The notes: generated by a model not told the origin, from the sequence alone. Positions 8,062 through 16,531 are shown, counted from the stretch's first letter. The stretch is DNA of 64,000 nt from Achromobacter sp. Root83 (GCF_001428845.1 NZ_LMIU01000024.1:126542-190541); one strand, 5' to 3'. A program made the numbers and translations.

Positions 8062-9039
8062 ATGCAACGCCGCACCTTCTGTCTGGGCGCCCTGGGCACC
8101 AGTCTGATGTTCCGTTCCGTAGCGAAGGCTGCTGAAACGTATCCTTCAAGAGCGGTACGCATCGTCGTTCCCTACGCCGCGGGCGGTGGGCCCGACATCA
8201 TGGTCAGGCAGTTCGGCCCCAGGCTCAGCGTATCGATGGGGCAGCCCATCGTGGTGGAAAACAAGGTGGGAGCGGGTGGCGTGCTGGCTGCCCAGTATGT
8301 CGCCCAGGCGGCCGCCGACGGCTACACCCTGCTGCTGGGCTCGAACTCGCACCTGATCCAGAAAGCGTTGCAGCCCAGCCTGATGTTCGATCCGGAAAAT
8401 GATTTCCTGCCGGTCACCGTCATCGGTACGTCTCCCAGCGTGTTGGTCGTATCGGCCGACTCGCCTTATCGCACGGTGCAGGATCTGATTGCGGCCTTGC
8501 GGTCGCGTCCGGGAAAGATGAATTTCGCTTCTGGCGGCGTTGGGTCGGCGGCGCATCTTGGCGGCGCCACTTTCGTGACGCTGTTGGGAGTCGATGCGAT
8601 GCATGTCCCATTCAAGGGGTCGGTGGAAATTCCGGTCTCGCTGGTGCGGGGCGACACGGATTTCGCCTTCACCATCGCGGGAACCGCCATTCCGCAGGTC
8701 GGAAGCGGCAGGCTGCGCGCCTTGGCCGTGACCAGCCGCGACCCCGTGCCCGAACTCCCGAACGTCCCCACCTTGCACGACATCCTGCACAGCGACCTGG
8801 CGATCCAGGAGTTCTGGTTCGGCTTCTGGCTGCCCCGGAAATCGCCCGCCGAGGTGGTCGACAAGCTCTACGGCGCAACCACGGCGGCGCTCAAGGACGC
8901 TTCCGTCAAGCGCATGTTCGAGGCGGCCGGAACCCGCGTGATCCAGAACGACAACCCTCAGGCCGCCGCGGCGTTCGTGCGCAGCGAATACCGCAAATGG
9001 GCCGAAATCATCAAACTCACCGGCATCACCGCCGGCTGA
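8062..9039 (+). CDS. Bug-family (TctC-type) periplasmic solute receptor
   Basis: A 325-residue Bug/TctC receptor, the extracytoplasmic subunit of tripartite tricarboxylate transport, which binds carboxylic acids or similar small acids. The N-terminus carries a twin-arginine-like signal (M-Q-R-R-T-F) ending near V-A-K-A-A. Family hallmarks are V-R-I-V-V-P-Y-A-A-G-G-G-P-D, the V-E-N-K-V-G-A-G-G segment, the D-G-Y-T-L-L motif and H-V-P-F-K-G. AAGGAG precedes the start. It heads an operon with a family III CoA-transferase, SDR, thiolase and MaoC hydratase. No TctA or TctB subunit is encoded nearby, so it must share a membrane component or act as a sensor. Confidence 0.9.
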   Translation: MQRRTFCLGALGTSLMFRSVAKAAETYPSRAVRIVVPYAAGGGPDIMVRQFGPRLSVSMGQPIVVENKVGAGGVLAAQYVAQAAADGYTLLLGSNSHLIQKALQPSLMFDPENDFLPVTVIGTSPSVLVVSADSPYRTVQDLIAALRSRPGKMNFASGGVGSAAHLGGATFVTLLGVDAMHVPFKGSVEIPVSLVRGDTDFAFTIAGTAIPQVGSGRLRALAVTSRDPVPELPNVPTLHDILHSDLAIQEFWFGFWLPRKSPAEVVDKLYGATTAALKDASVKRMFEAAGTRVIQNDNPQAAAAFVRSEYRKWAEIIKLTGITAG

Positions 9040-9050
9040 CCGGGATATTC

Positions 9051-10307
9051 ATGTCAAAGCCACTCGAAGGTGTGCGCGTGCTGGATTTGTCGCACGTGAT
9101 CGCAGGCCCGCTTACCTCGTTCTATCTGGCACAACTGGGTGCTGAGGTCATCAAGGTGGAACCCCCCCTGGCGGGCGAGGTCCTGCGCTCGATGAAGAAC
9201 GGGGTGGACACCGACACGCCCACGGGATTCGCGGCCATCAACGCCGGCAAGCAATCGCTGGCGCTGGATATCCGGACACGGCAAGGCGCGGAACTGATCC
9301 GCACCCTTGCGGCCTCGGCCGATGTCTTCATAGAGAACTTCCGGCCCGGCGTGGTCGCCCGGTACGGGCTCGATTACGCGTCGATCAAGGCGATCAAGCC
9401 GGACATCGTGTATTGCTCCATTTCAGGTTTCGGCCAGGAAGGGGATTGGTCGCAGCGCGGCGCCTATGACCACGTGGTCCAGGCCCTGACCGGGATGATG
9501 ATGATGTCGGGCGAGGGCGATGACGCGCCTCCGCTCAAGGTGGGTTTTCCCGTCATCGACGTGGCGGTCGGCATGCTTGGGGCGCTGTCCATCGTCTCGT
9601 CGCTGCACCGCAGATCCCGTGACGGCGCCGGTCAGTACATCGATGCTTCCATGGTCCAGGCCTCGCTGATGCTGATGTATCCCAATACCTGCGCCTACCT
9701 GACCGACGGCACGCCGACGCGCCGCGTCGGCAATCGCGGATACACGGGCAGCCCCGCGGCCGACACCTACCGGTGCGCGGACGGCTGGCTGGCGGTCGCG
9801 GCGAATACGCCGGCCCAGTTCCGCAAGCTGGCTGCGGCCATCGGGATCGAGGAGCTGTGCGGCGACGCCCGGGCGCTGGATCTCGACGCGTTCAATCTTC
9901 CGAACGGATTCGTGGTGCCGAATGACCGCGGGTACGTCGTGGAGCGGCTGCAAAACGCGTTCGCGACCCGCAGCGCGACGCAGCTCGAGGAACTGCTGGG
10001 CGAAGCCGGGGTCCCCGCGGCCAAGGTCAGAAAGCTCGAGGAATTCCTTCATGAGGTCGACGCCACTGGCTGCGTGAACCTGCCCGACCACCGCTTCCGC
10101 CAGGGCGGGCACGAGCTGCGGACTCATGGGATCGGCTTCAATTTCGATCAGGATGGCGGGCCCACCCCGGCCGGCGCTCCCGCGTTGGGCCAAGGCGGAC
10201 ACGCCGTGCTGGCCAGCGCGGGCCTGGATGAAGAGACCATTGCCGAACTTGAACGTGCCGGGATCATCCGGACACAAGCCGGGGCGGCCGCGCCCTCGAT
10301 ACCCTGA
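9051..10307 (+). CDS. CaiB/BaiF family III CoA-transferase
   Basis: A 418-residue cytoplasmic CoA-transferase of the formyl-CoA/carnitine CoA-transferase family, moving CoA between an acyl-CoA donor and a free acid. Family features are the start L-E-G-V-R-V-L-D-L-S-H-V-I-A-G-P, the segment A-E-V-I-K-V-E-P-P, N-x-G-K-Q-S-L-A-L-D at residues 64-73, E-N-F-R-P-G, and the A-Y-D140 that aligns with the catalytic Asp. The start at 9051 is 11 bp after the Bug stop. In this operon it probably activates the imported acid to its CoA ester before SDR, hydratase and thiolase steps. Confidence 0.9.
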   Translation: MSKPLEGVRVLDLSHVIAGPLTSFYLAQLGAEVIKVEPPLAGEVLRSMKNGVDTDTPTGFAAINAGKQSLALDIRTRQGAELIRTLAASADVFIENFRPGVVARYGLDYASIKAIKPDIVYCSISGFGQEGDWSQRGAYDHVVQALTGMMMMSGEGDDAPPLKVGFPVIDVAVGMLGALSIVSSLHRRSRDGAGQYIDASMVQASLMLMYPNTCAYLTDGTPTRRVGNRGYTGSPAADTYRCADGWLAVAANTPAQFRKLAAAIGIEELCGDARALDLDAFNLPNGFVVPNDRGYVVERLQNAFATRSATQLEELLGEAGVPAAKVRKLEEFLHEVDATGCVNLPDHRFRQGGHELRTHGIGFNFDQDGGPTPAGAPALGQGGHAVLASAGLDEETIAELERAGIIRTQAGAAAPSIP

Positions 10308-10331
10308 CACTTTCGACTACCCGGAGAATCT

Positions 10332-11252
10332 ATGACACAACTTCTGCAAGGGCGCATCGCCATCGTGACCGGAGCGGGGCGCGGCCTTGGCCGGGCTCAC
10401 GCGCTGGAACTGGCGCGTCACGGCGCCCGCGTGCTGGTCAACGACATGGGAGCCGACCAGCCCGGCTCGGCGGCGCAGGCCGTGGCGGACACCATACGCG
10501 CGGCCGGCGGGGACGCCTGCGCGCACGGCGCCGATGTGACCGACCCGCGCCAGGTCGAGGCGATGGTGGACGCGGCCATGGCGCGCTGGGGCCGTGTCGA
10601 TATCCTGGTGAACAACGCGGGCATCCTGCGCGACAAGAGCTTCGCCAAGATGAGCCTGGAGGATTTCCGGCTGGTGGTGGAAGTTCATCTGATGGGGGCC
10701 GTGCACTGCACCCATGCGGTTTGGAACGCCATGCGCGCGCAGAACTACGGGCGCATCGTGATGACCACGTCGTCCTCCGGCCTCTATGGCAACTTTGGAC
10801 AGTCCAATTACGGTGCGGCGAAGATGGCGCTGGTCGGCCTGATGCAGACCCTGGCGATTGAAGGCGAGCGGTTTGGCGTGCACGTGAATTGTCTTGCCCC
10901 CACGGCGGCCACGGCCATGACCGAGGGCCTGCTCGATCAGGATGCGCTCGACCTGCTTTCGCCCACGTCGGTCAGCCCCGCCCTGGTCGCGCTGGTGACC
11001 GAAAATGCACCCAACCGTACCATCCTGATGGCGGGCGCGGGCAGCTTCGAGCAGGCGCACATCACGATGACCCGCGGCATATGCCTGGACGAGACCGAGT
11101 TGTCGGCCAACGCCCTGATCGGCCGCCTGGACGAAGTCGCCGACCGCCAGGAAGAAGCCATTCCAGGCACCGGCTTCGACCAATTGCGCCACGAGATCGC
11201 CAAGGCCCAGGCGCACCGGCAATCCCGTTTGTCGAGCGAGCAGCCTTTCTAA
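10332..11252 (+). CDS. SDR dehydrogenase (hydroxyacyl-CoA type)
   Basis: A 306-residue classical short-chain dehydrogenase. It shows the cofactor motif T-G-A-G-R-G-L-G (residues 13-20), N-N-A-G (94-97), a serine-rich T-S-S-S-G and catalytic Y160-x-x-x-K164. The early residues and N-Y-G-A-A-K resemble the (3R)-hydroxyacyl-CoA dehydrogenase domain of peroxisomal multifunctional enzyme type 2, which also has a long C-terminal tail as here. With MaoC and thiolase genes in the same operon, a hydroxyacyl-CoA oxidation step is the natural assignment; the actual substrate is unknown. Confidence 0.88.
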   Translation: MTQLLQGRIAIVTGAGRGLGRAHALELARHGARVLVNDMGADQPGSAAQAVADTIRAAGGDACAHGADVTDPRQVEAMVDAAMARWGRVDILVNNAGILRDKSFAKMSLEDFRLVVEVHLMGAVHCTHAVWNAMRAQNYGRIVMTTSSSGLYGNFGQSNYGAAKMALVGLMQTLAIEGERFGVHVNCLAPTAATAMTEGLLDQDALDLLSPTSVSPALVALVTENAPNRTILMAGAGSFEQAHITMTRGICLDETELSANALIGRLDEVADRQEEAIPGTGFDQLRHEIAKAQAHRQSRLSSEQPF

Positions 11253-11266
11253 CCAAAGCCCACGCC

Positions 11267-12454
11267 ATGACCACCCGAGAAGTCGTCGTTCTATCCGCCG
11301 TCCGCACGCCCATCGGCAGCTTCGGTAAAAGCCTGAAGGGCATACCGCCCGTCACCCTCGCCACCGAGGTTCTCCGTGCCGCCGTGGCACGCGCGGATCT
11401 CGATCCCGGGCAGGTGGAGCACGTTTGCTTCGGCCAGGTCATCACGACCGAACCGCGCGATCTGTATCTATCACGGGTCGCGGCTGTCGAGGGAGGCTGC
11501 GGCGAGGGCACGCCGGCCTTCAACGTGAACCGCTTGTGCGGCTCGGGCTTGCAGGCGGTTGTTTCCGCGGCGCAGTCCATCCTGCTTGGCGACTGCACGA
11601 CCGCCGTCGCTGGCGGCGCCGAAAGCATGTCGCGCGCGCCATACGCCAGCGCGGCGCTACGCTTTGGCGGGCGCATGGGCGACACCTCCATGGTGGACAT
11701 GCTGCTGGGCGCGCTGCACGATCCATTCCACCGCATACACATGGGCGTCACGGCGGAAAACGTGGCCAGGAAGTACGGCATCACGCGTGAAGCGCAGGAT
11801 GCGCTCGCGGTCGAAAGCCACCACCGCGCCGCGCGCGCAAGCGCCGAGGGCCGCTTCGCCTCGCAACTCGTCTCCATCATGGTGCCTGGCCGGAAGGGCG
11901 ACATTCCATTCACGCAGGACGAGCACGTCCGCGCCGACATCGGCCTGCCTGATCTTGCCAGCTTGCGGCCCGTCTTCGCTTCGGACGATGGCACCGTCAC
12001 CGCGGGCAACGCGTCGGGGATCAATGATGGCGCGGCCGCGCTTGTGCTGATGGAGCGCGCCCGCGCCGAGGCATGCGGCGCCCGGCCGCTGGCACGCCTG
12101 CTTGCGTATGCCCACGCTGGGGTGGATCCACGCTACATGGGCATCGGTCCGGTTCCCGCCACGCGCGCCGTGCTGGAAAAGGCTGGCCTTTCCATCGACG
12201 ATATCGACGTGATCGAATCCAACGAGGCGTTCGCGGCGCAGGCCTGCGCCGTTGCCCGCGAACTCGGGCTGGACCCGGCCAGGGTCAATCCGAACGGATC
12301 GGGAATCGCCTTGGGACATCCGGTGGGCGCGACGGGCGCCATCATCGCGGTCAAAGCCCTGCACGAGCTCAACCGCATTGGCGGCCGGTATGCGCTGGTC
12401 ACCATGTGCATAGGCGGTGGACAGGGCATCGCCGCCATTTTCGAACGTCTCTGA
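11267..12454 (+). CDS. thiolase (acetyl-CoA C-acetyltransferase family)
   Basis: A 395-residue biosynthetic/degradative thiolase. All catalytic elements are intact: nucleophile C91 in N-R-L-C-G-S-G, the N-E-A-F motif, H351 in G-H-P-V-G-A-T-G, and C381 in C-I-G-G-G-Q-G. It cleaves a 3-ketoacyl-CoA to acetyl-CoA (or propionyl-CoA) and a shortened acyl-CoA. Within the Bug/CaiB/SDR/MaoC operon it would be the final carbon-carbon cleavage step. It starts 14 bp after the SDR stop. Confidence 0.93.
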   Translation: MTTREVVVLSAVRTPIGSFGKSLKGIPPVTLATEVLRAAVARADLDPGQVEHVCFGQVITTEPRDLYLSRVAAVEGGCGEGTPAFNVNRLCGSGLQAVVSAAQSILLGDCTTAVAGGAESMSRAPYASAALRFGGRMGDTSMVDMLLGALHDPFHRIHMGVTAENVARKYGITREAQDALAVESHHRAARASAEGRFASQLVSIMVPGRKGDIPFTQDEHVRADIGLPDLASLRPVFASDDGTVTAGNASGINDGAAALVLMERARAEACGARPLARLLAYAHAGVDPRYMGIGPVPATRAVLEKAGLSIDDIDVIESNEAFAAQACAVARELGLDPARVNPNGSGIALGHPVGATGAIIAVKALHELNRIGGRYALVTMCIGGGQGIAAIFERL

Positions 12455-12501
12455 ATCGCAGGGGCCGCGACCGCGCCCTGTCCCAACACCCACTTGCCGC
12501 C

Positions 12502-13080
12502 ATGATGACAAGCAACCCGCACCTTCCTTCGGCGATCCGGCAGTTCGACTCCGTTCAGTCTCTCTTCGACTTCACGGGGCAGCCGGCGATCATTTCCACG
12601 ACCGTTGCGATAGACCAGGAGACGATCGATCGATTTGCGCGGGTCACGCACGATAGCCAGTGGATTCATGTGGACCGGGAGCGTGCGATGGCGGAGTCTC
12701 CGTACCAGGGCACCATTGCACATGGTTTCCTGGTGCTGTCCCTGCTGACGCACTGGCAGTCGAGTTGCATCGCCTTTCCCGGCGCGGACCTGTTGTTGAA
12801 CTACGGCTTTGACAAGGTCCGCTTCACCGCGCCCGTTCGATCTGGTTCACGCGTATCGGCCAGATTTTCCTTGGCGCGGGTGCAGGAGGTCAGACCGGGC
12901 GAAGCCCGCTGTTCCTGGAGTGTGGAGATCGGAGCCGAGGACGCGCCGCGGCCATCGGTGTATGCCGATTGGCTGATCATGGTCCGCTACAGGGGCGCGG
13001 CCGAAGGCGGTTGCGGCGTGTCCACCGGGGATAGCGCAGTCAGCCTGCGGGAAGCGGCCAATGTGCCCGGCAGCAGGTAA
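12502..13080 (+). CDS. MaoC-like (R)-enoyl-CoA hydratase, with read-through tail
   Basis: Last gene of the LysR-controlled operon; 192 residues. It has the hot-dog hydratase signature T-H-D-S-Q-W-I-H-V-D followed by G-T-I-A-H-G-F-L, containing the catalytic Asp and His, so hydration of an enoyl-CoA is expected. Homology to MaoC proteins should end near residue 163 (about 12990). The last 29 codons overlap the convergent YiiX-like gene and look non-homologous, as if the native stop was lost at an insertion junction. Two consecutive ATGs (12502 and 12505) are possible starts. Confidence 0.8.
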   Translation: MMTSNPHLPSAIRQFDSVQSLFDFTGQPAIISTTVAIDQETIDRFARVTHDSQWIHVDRERAMAESPYQGTIAHGFLVLSLLTHWQSSCIAFPGADLLLNYGFDKVRFTAPVRSGSRVSARFSLARVQEVRPGEARCSWSVEIGAEDAPRPSVYADWLIMVRYRGAAEGGCGVSTGDSAVSLREAANVPGSR

Positions 13081-13670
13081 TTGCCGGGCAGCAAGGGCAG
13101 GTTCAAGGCGGTAAACCCGACCTCCAGATCCAGGCCGGCGTGCTTCCAGGCCTCCCAGACCAGCACGGTGCAATAGATGCCCGCCGGATCGGCCACCGCG
13201 AACGGCGTGCCCAGCTTGGATATTGCGTTGGACACCGCCTGGGACCGCTGACGGTCGTTCGCGTGTACGTGATACACCGCGTGCTGTCTGCTGCGTACGC
13301 GGTCGATGAAATATTCAAGCGGGTCCATGACGACGCTGTCCCGCCGGCCGGGCGCTTCCGACGGCGTGGCATGCAGAACGCGCCAATCGCCGGGGTGGCC
13401 GGTCAGCATGCCGACATGGCTGAAGGGCCCGCCGTCGATGGCAAGCACCACGGCGCTGAGGTCTTCGGTCCCGGTGCGAAAAATCAGATCCCCCGCCTGC
13501 GCGCCCGCCGGCAGCACAGCGGGTTCCGCGCGGGCGGAAGACGGCGCGGAGATGGCGAGACAGGCGGCGAGACAGGCGGCGAAGCGGGCGGCGAAGCGGG
13601 CGGCGAAAGAGGCGGCGAAAGAGGCGGTGAAAGACCCGGCGATCAGCCAGTGGGCCGCGCCTGCGCTCAT
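12987..13670 (-). CDS. YiiX/YebB-like permuted papain-fold hydrolase, exported
   Basis: A 227-residue protein with a signal peptide made largely of tandem A-A-x-F/L tetrapeptides (residues 11-38). The rest fits the permuted NlpC/P60-like (YiiX) amidase group: G-D-L-I-F-R-T-G, then H85 in F-S-H-V-G-M and C167 in I-Y-C-T-V-L-V-W-E-A-W, the candidate catalytic His and Cys. Members are thought to act on cell-wall peptides or lipids, but the function here is unknown. Its start overlaps the stop of the upstream lipoprotein gene (ATGA). Its 3' end overlaps the convergent MaoC gene by 94 bp. Confidence 0.75.
   Translation of the reverse strand: MSAGAAHWLIAGSFTASFAASFAARFAARFAACLAACLAISAPSSARAEPAVLPAGAQAGDLIFRTGTEDLSAVVLAIDGGPFSHVGMLTGHPGDWRVLHATPSEAPGRRDSVVMDPLEYFIDRVRSRQHAVYHVHANDRQRSQAVSNAISKLGTPFAVADPAGIYCTVLVWEAWKHAGLDLEVGFTALNLPLLPGNYLLPGTLAASRRLTALSPVDTPQPPSAAPL
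13557..13640 (-). repeat. 12-bp minisatellite, 7 copies, in the signal peptide of the YiiX-like gene
   Basis: Seven head-to-tail 12-bp units on the plus strand. Units 1 and 2 are GAGACAGGCGGC, units 3 and 4 GAAGCGGGCGGC, units 5 and 6 GAAAGAGGCGGC/T, and unit 7 GAAAGACCCGGC. The pairwise identical neighbours suggest stepwise duplication. Each unit encodes one tetrapeptide (AGSF, TASF, AASF, AARF, AARF, AACL, AACL), so copy changes would lengthen or shorten the signal peptide without a frameshift. Confidence 0.9.
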
Positions 13671-14068
13671 CTAAGAACGATCTTCCAGTCGCCGCCTTCG
13701 TTCGCCAGACGATGCTGTTGGGTGTGGTCCTTGCCGTTCTGGAACTTGAGCCGGGTGTTCACCGTCACGGTTTTTCCGTCTTCGGCCATGGTGACGTCAA
13801 TCGTTTCCACCTTGTCGAGTCCGCCATTGGCCTGAATGCGGCTTTGCATTTCGCCCACGAGCATCTGGACCTTTCCTTTTGCCTGCGTCATCTGCGCCGG
13901 GGGAACGCGCTGATAGGAAATCTGCTTGGCCGCGGTCTCGACGTCGCCGGCGGCGACGGCCCGATAAAACGTTTCCAGCACCGACTCGGGCTTGCCGCCG
14001 GAACACGCGGCCAGCGCCAGGCCCATCACCATCATGAAGAACAAATTGAAAGCGCGAACGGAGTGCAT
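13667..14068 (-). CDS. small lipoprotein, DUF4878-like
   Basis: A 133-residue protein with a lipoprotein signal ending L-A-L-A-A-C22, so it is probably lipid-anchored in the periplasm. The mature part begins S-V-L-E-T-F-Y-R-A-V-A-A-G-D-V-E-T-A, typical of DUF4878/NTF2-like lipoproteins that form a cone-shaped fold, and ends G-D-W-K-I-V-L-R. The stop overlaps the start of the YiiX-like gene, so the two are co-translated. No function can be assigned. Confidence 0.78.
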   Translation of the reverse strand: MHSVRAFNLFFMMVMGLALAACSGGKPESVLETFYRAVAAGDVETAAKQISYQRVPPAQMTQAKGKVQMLVGEMQSRIQANGGLDKVETIDVTMAEDGKTVTVNTRLKFQNGKDHTQQHRLANEGGDWKIVLR

Positions 14069-14132
14069 CTATCGATTCCTTGAATGCTTCGGGGCCAGCC
14101 TAAAGGACCCGTTAGCGGGTTGACGGGCCGCT

Positions 14133-14633
14133 TCAGCGGTCCAGGGGATTGGGGGTGTCGAAACGCGGACGCTCTGTCAGGCGCCGGTTGATGTCTTCCA
14201 CGAATCTGTGCCCGTTTGCGATGCAACCCAGGCTGATCCCGCGGGTCTGGGTCAAGCGATGGCCGACGCGGATGCGATAGGAGTTGAACGTCCTGGCGAG
14301 GGACCCGGGGGAAAAACGGGCGTGGTCGACGTCGTCCCAGTGCACGCCGTTCACGCCCTTGGTCCAGGGGAGGATGCCGGCGCTTACCCAGATGCCCTGG
14401 TCGTTCAGGTACAGCCTGACCGCGCGGCGCGAGAGAAACACCGCGATCCCCGCGATCAGGCAGAACAGGAAGAATGCGACTCCCGTCCACGGCTTCCAGT
14501 GGTAGAGCGCCGGCGCGAATGCGCCGCAGACCAGAACGAAGGCGGCGGGGATGACATAGGCCGTCCAGGACAGCCGGTAGGAATCGCGGGCGCGCCTGTT
14601 CAGATACTGCCAATACCCGATATCTTGATCCAT
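14133..14633 (-). CDS. two-helix membrane protein, PH-like domain
   Basis: A 166-residue protein. After an N-terminal cytoplasmic stretch it has two adjacent transmembrane segments (about residues 26-42 and 47-65), then a soluble domain with R-L-Y-L-N-D-Q-G-I-W-V and an L-P-W-T-K-G-V-N-G-V-H-W-D-D-V-D pattern. That layout resembles bacterial PH (bPH2/YdbS-like) domain proteins; the match is by pattern only. M at 14633 is preferred because the upstream in-frame extension is low in coding character. Function unknown. Confidence 0.6.
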   Translation of the reverse strand: MDQDIGYWQYLNRRARDSYRLSWTAYVIPAAFVLVCGAFAPALYHWKPWTGVAFFLFCLIAGIAVFLSRRAVRLYLNDQGIWVSAGILPWTKGVNGVHWDDVDHARFSPGSLARTFNSYRIRVGHRLTQTRGISLGCIANGHRFVEDINRRLTERPRFDTPNPLDR

Positions 14634-14825
14634 GCTTGAAAAGCGAAGGCATGTCGGCGCAGCCGTGGGATCGGCTGCTTGCGACGGCCTATCCTTGCTC
14701 CGAATAGGGGTTTTGCGGCGTCCACGGATTGCGGGTATCCGTGTCCCGTCGCAGCCATTGGAAATGTCCGGAAAAAATATCCAGAGTCCGCCAGACTTCA
14801 ATCCGCGATTCTGTCTATTTTTCGG

Positions 14826-14842
14826 ATTCGAAGATATCGAAT
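14826..14842. promoter_or_regulatory. AT-rich inverted repeat
   Basis: ATTCGA-AGATA-TCGAAT is a perfect 6-bp inverted repeat in the AT-rich interval between the MocR gene end and the membrane-protein gene start (14634-14893). No assigned regulator; otherwise this interval shows no gene. Confidence 0.25.
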
Positions 14843-14881
14843 AAGTCTTATTTTTGCCTGTCGCGCCCAGATTCCGGCGAG

Positions 14882-14904
14882 GCCCCCGTGTTCTTAACGG
14901 GGGC
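14882..14904 (-). terminator. hairpin overlapping the MocR stop codon
   Basis: GCCCCCGT (14882-14889) and ACGGGGGC (14897-14904) are perfect 8-bp arms around a 7-nt loop containing the MocR stop codon. On the minus strand no U-run follows immediately, so it is either a weak terminator or an mRNA 3'-end stabiliser. Confidence 0.35.
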
Positions 14905-16408
14905 GCGCATCCGCCGTTGCATCGCGCCTGGAGCCCAACGCCAGGTCCCGGATCCTGCGCACCAGCGCTGGAAACCGCTCGGCAGCCGTGTTGCCGTAAC
15001 CGATCACCAGCCCGTTGTCCTCGGCCAGCGGCGCGATCGCGAACGACGACAGCGCACTCGGATTCATTCCCAGCCTGCGCGACTGTTCGACGATCCCCAC
15101 ATCGGAAAACGCCGGCGGCAGCCGCACCGTCAGGTGCAGGCCGCTGTGTCCGCCCAGCACCTCATGGTCTATGCCCAGATGCGCCGCCAGCGCTTCGCGC
15201 AGGGCGGCCTGGCGTTCGCGATACAGGCGGCGCATGCGGCCCAGGTGGCGGGAGAACTGGCCGTTTTCGATGAAGGCCGCCATCGTAAGCTGCTCCAGCC
15301 GGTGGCCGCCGCGCAGCATCTCGACGATGGATGGCGTCGCCTGCGACGCGATGGCCTCCGGCAGCACCAGAAAGCCCAGGCGCAGGGCAGGGAACATGGT
15401 CTTGCTGAAGGTGCCCACGTACAGCACGGGCGCGTCCGGCAGCAGGCCCTGCATGGCGGCTATCGGTTCGCCCTGGTGGCGGAATTCGCTGTCGTAATCG
15501 TCCTCGATGATCCAGGCGCCCGCGCGCCGCGCGCGCGCCAGCAGGTCCAGCCGCCGGGTCAGCGAGAGCACGGCGCCCGTGGGGTACTGGTGCGTGGGCG
15601 TGATCTGGATCAGGCGGGGCGGCTGCGCCGTCCACGCGCCTTCCGGGATGACGATGCCATCGGCATCCACGCGCATCGCCACTACGTCCAGGTCCCCCGC
15701 GTGGAAGGCCGACTTGGCGCCCCGGTAGCCTGGGTCTTCCAGCCAGGCGGTGTCGCCCGGGTTGGTGAGCAACTGCACGCATAGCGCCAGCGCGCCCTGT
15801 GCGCCTTCGGTGATGACGATGCGCGATGCCTCGCAACGCACGCCGCGCGACACGCGCAGGTACTGGGCGATGGCTTCGCGCAGGGCGGGTTCGCCCAGGG
15901 GGTGTCCATAGCCCAGGACGGTGGCCGGCGCGGTTTGCAGGGCGCGGTCCTGCGCCCGCCGCCAGGCGTTGACGGGGAACTGGGTCAGGGCCGGGGTGCC
16001 GGGCGTCATGGGCAACGACCCGTCATGCGCATGGCGCGCGGAGACGATACGGGTCAGCCGCGTGGCGGTGGCCGATGACGGAGCCGCGGCCGGGGCAGCG
16101 TGCCGGGCGGCGCTGCTGGCGGCGGCCGACAACGGCGCCACGCGCGTGCCCTGGCGGTCGGCGATGACGTAGCCTTCGGCCGTCAACTGCTCGTACGCGA
16201 TCAGGACCGTATTGCGCGAGATGTCGAGTTCTTCGGACAGCGTGCGCGAAGACGGCAGCTTGCCGCCGGCCGGCAACTGGCCGGCCAGGATGGCCTGCTT
16301 CAGGCGCTGGATCAACTGGCGCTGGCGGGGCAGCGCGCCGGGGCCGCGCAGGAGCGGGCTGGAAAGCAGGGAGGTGTCCGCCGGTTCCCCCACGGTGTTG
16401 TTGATCAT
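14894..16408 (-). CDS. MocR/PdxR-type regulator (GntR HTH plus aminotransferase fold)
   Basis: A 504-residue fusion regulator. It has a GntR winged helix (about residues 25-95; L-P-S-S-R-T-L-S-E-E-L-D-I-S-R-N-T-V) and a fold-type I aminotransferase domain (about 130-495). PLP-site motifs are present: I-E-D-D-Y-D-S-E-F and the Schiff-base lysine in T-F-S-K-T-M-F-P-A-L-R-L-G. Such proteins sense PLP or amino compounds. It diverges from a GNAT and an EamA exporter across a region with a perfect 10-bp inverted repeat, so these are probably its targets. The ATG at 16408 puts the HTH at the normal distance; the open frame further upstream crosses the promoter. Confidence 0.9.
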   Translation of the reverse strand: MINNTVGEPADTSLLSSPLLRGPGALPRQRQLIQRLKQAILAGQLPAGGKLPSSRTLSEELDISRNTVLIAYEQLTAEGYVIADRQGTRVAPLSAAASSAARHAAPAAAPSSATATRLTRIVSARHAHDGSLPMTPGTPALTQFPVNAWRRAQDRALQTAPATVLGYGHPLGEPALREAIAQYLRVSRGVRCEASRIVITEGAQGALALCVQLLTNPGDTAWLEDPGYRGAKSAFHAGDLDVVAMRVDADGIVIPEGAWTAQPPRLIQITPTHQYPTGAVLSLTRRLDLLARARRAGAWIIEDDYDSEFRHQGEPIAAMQGLLPDAPVLYVGTFSKTMFPALRLGFLVLPEAIASQATPSIVEMLRGGHRLEQLTMAAFIENGQFSRHLGRMRRLYRERQAALREALAAHLGIDHEVLGGHSGLHLTVRLPPAFSDVGIVEQSRRLGMNPSALSSFAIAPLAEDNGLVIGYGNTAAERFPALVRRIRDLALGSRRDATADARPR

Positions 16409-16424
16409 GGCCCTATTAAATTCA

Positions 16425-16458
16425 GGAATCGTGGTGCTTTTTATGATGCCACGATTCC
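16425..16458. promoter_or_regulatory. MocR operator candidate
   Basis: GGAATCGTGG (16425-16434) and CCACGATTCC (16449-16458) form a perfect 10/10 inverted repeat with a 14-bp spacer in the MocR/GNAT divergent interval. A further direct half-site, ATATCGTGAG, follows at 16460-16469. Mixed direct and inverted half-sites are known for MocR-type regulators. Confidence 0.55.
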
Positions 16459-16531
16459 GATATCGTGAGGGCATGCGTGTTGCGCCCGCCACCGCCGGCG
16501 GCGCACCCCAACCTGCAAGAGGCCACGTCGC

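Noticed and set aside
13557..13640. Short tandem units considered as a CRISPR-like array
   Set aside because: Units are contiguous 12-mers without spacers and lie in frame within a signal peptide; it is a minisatellite.
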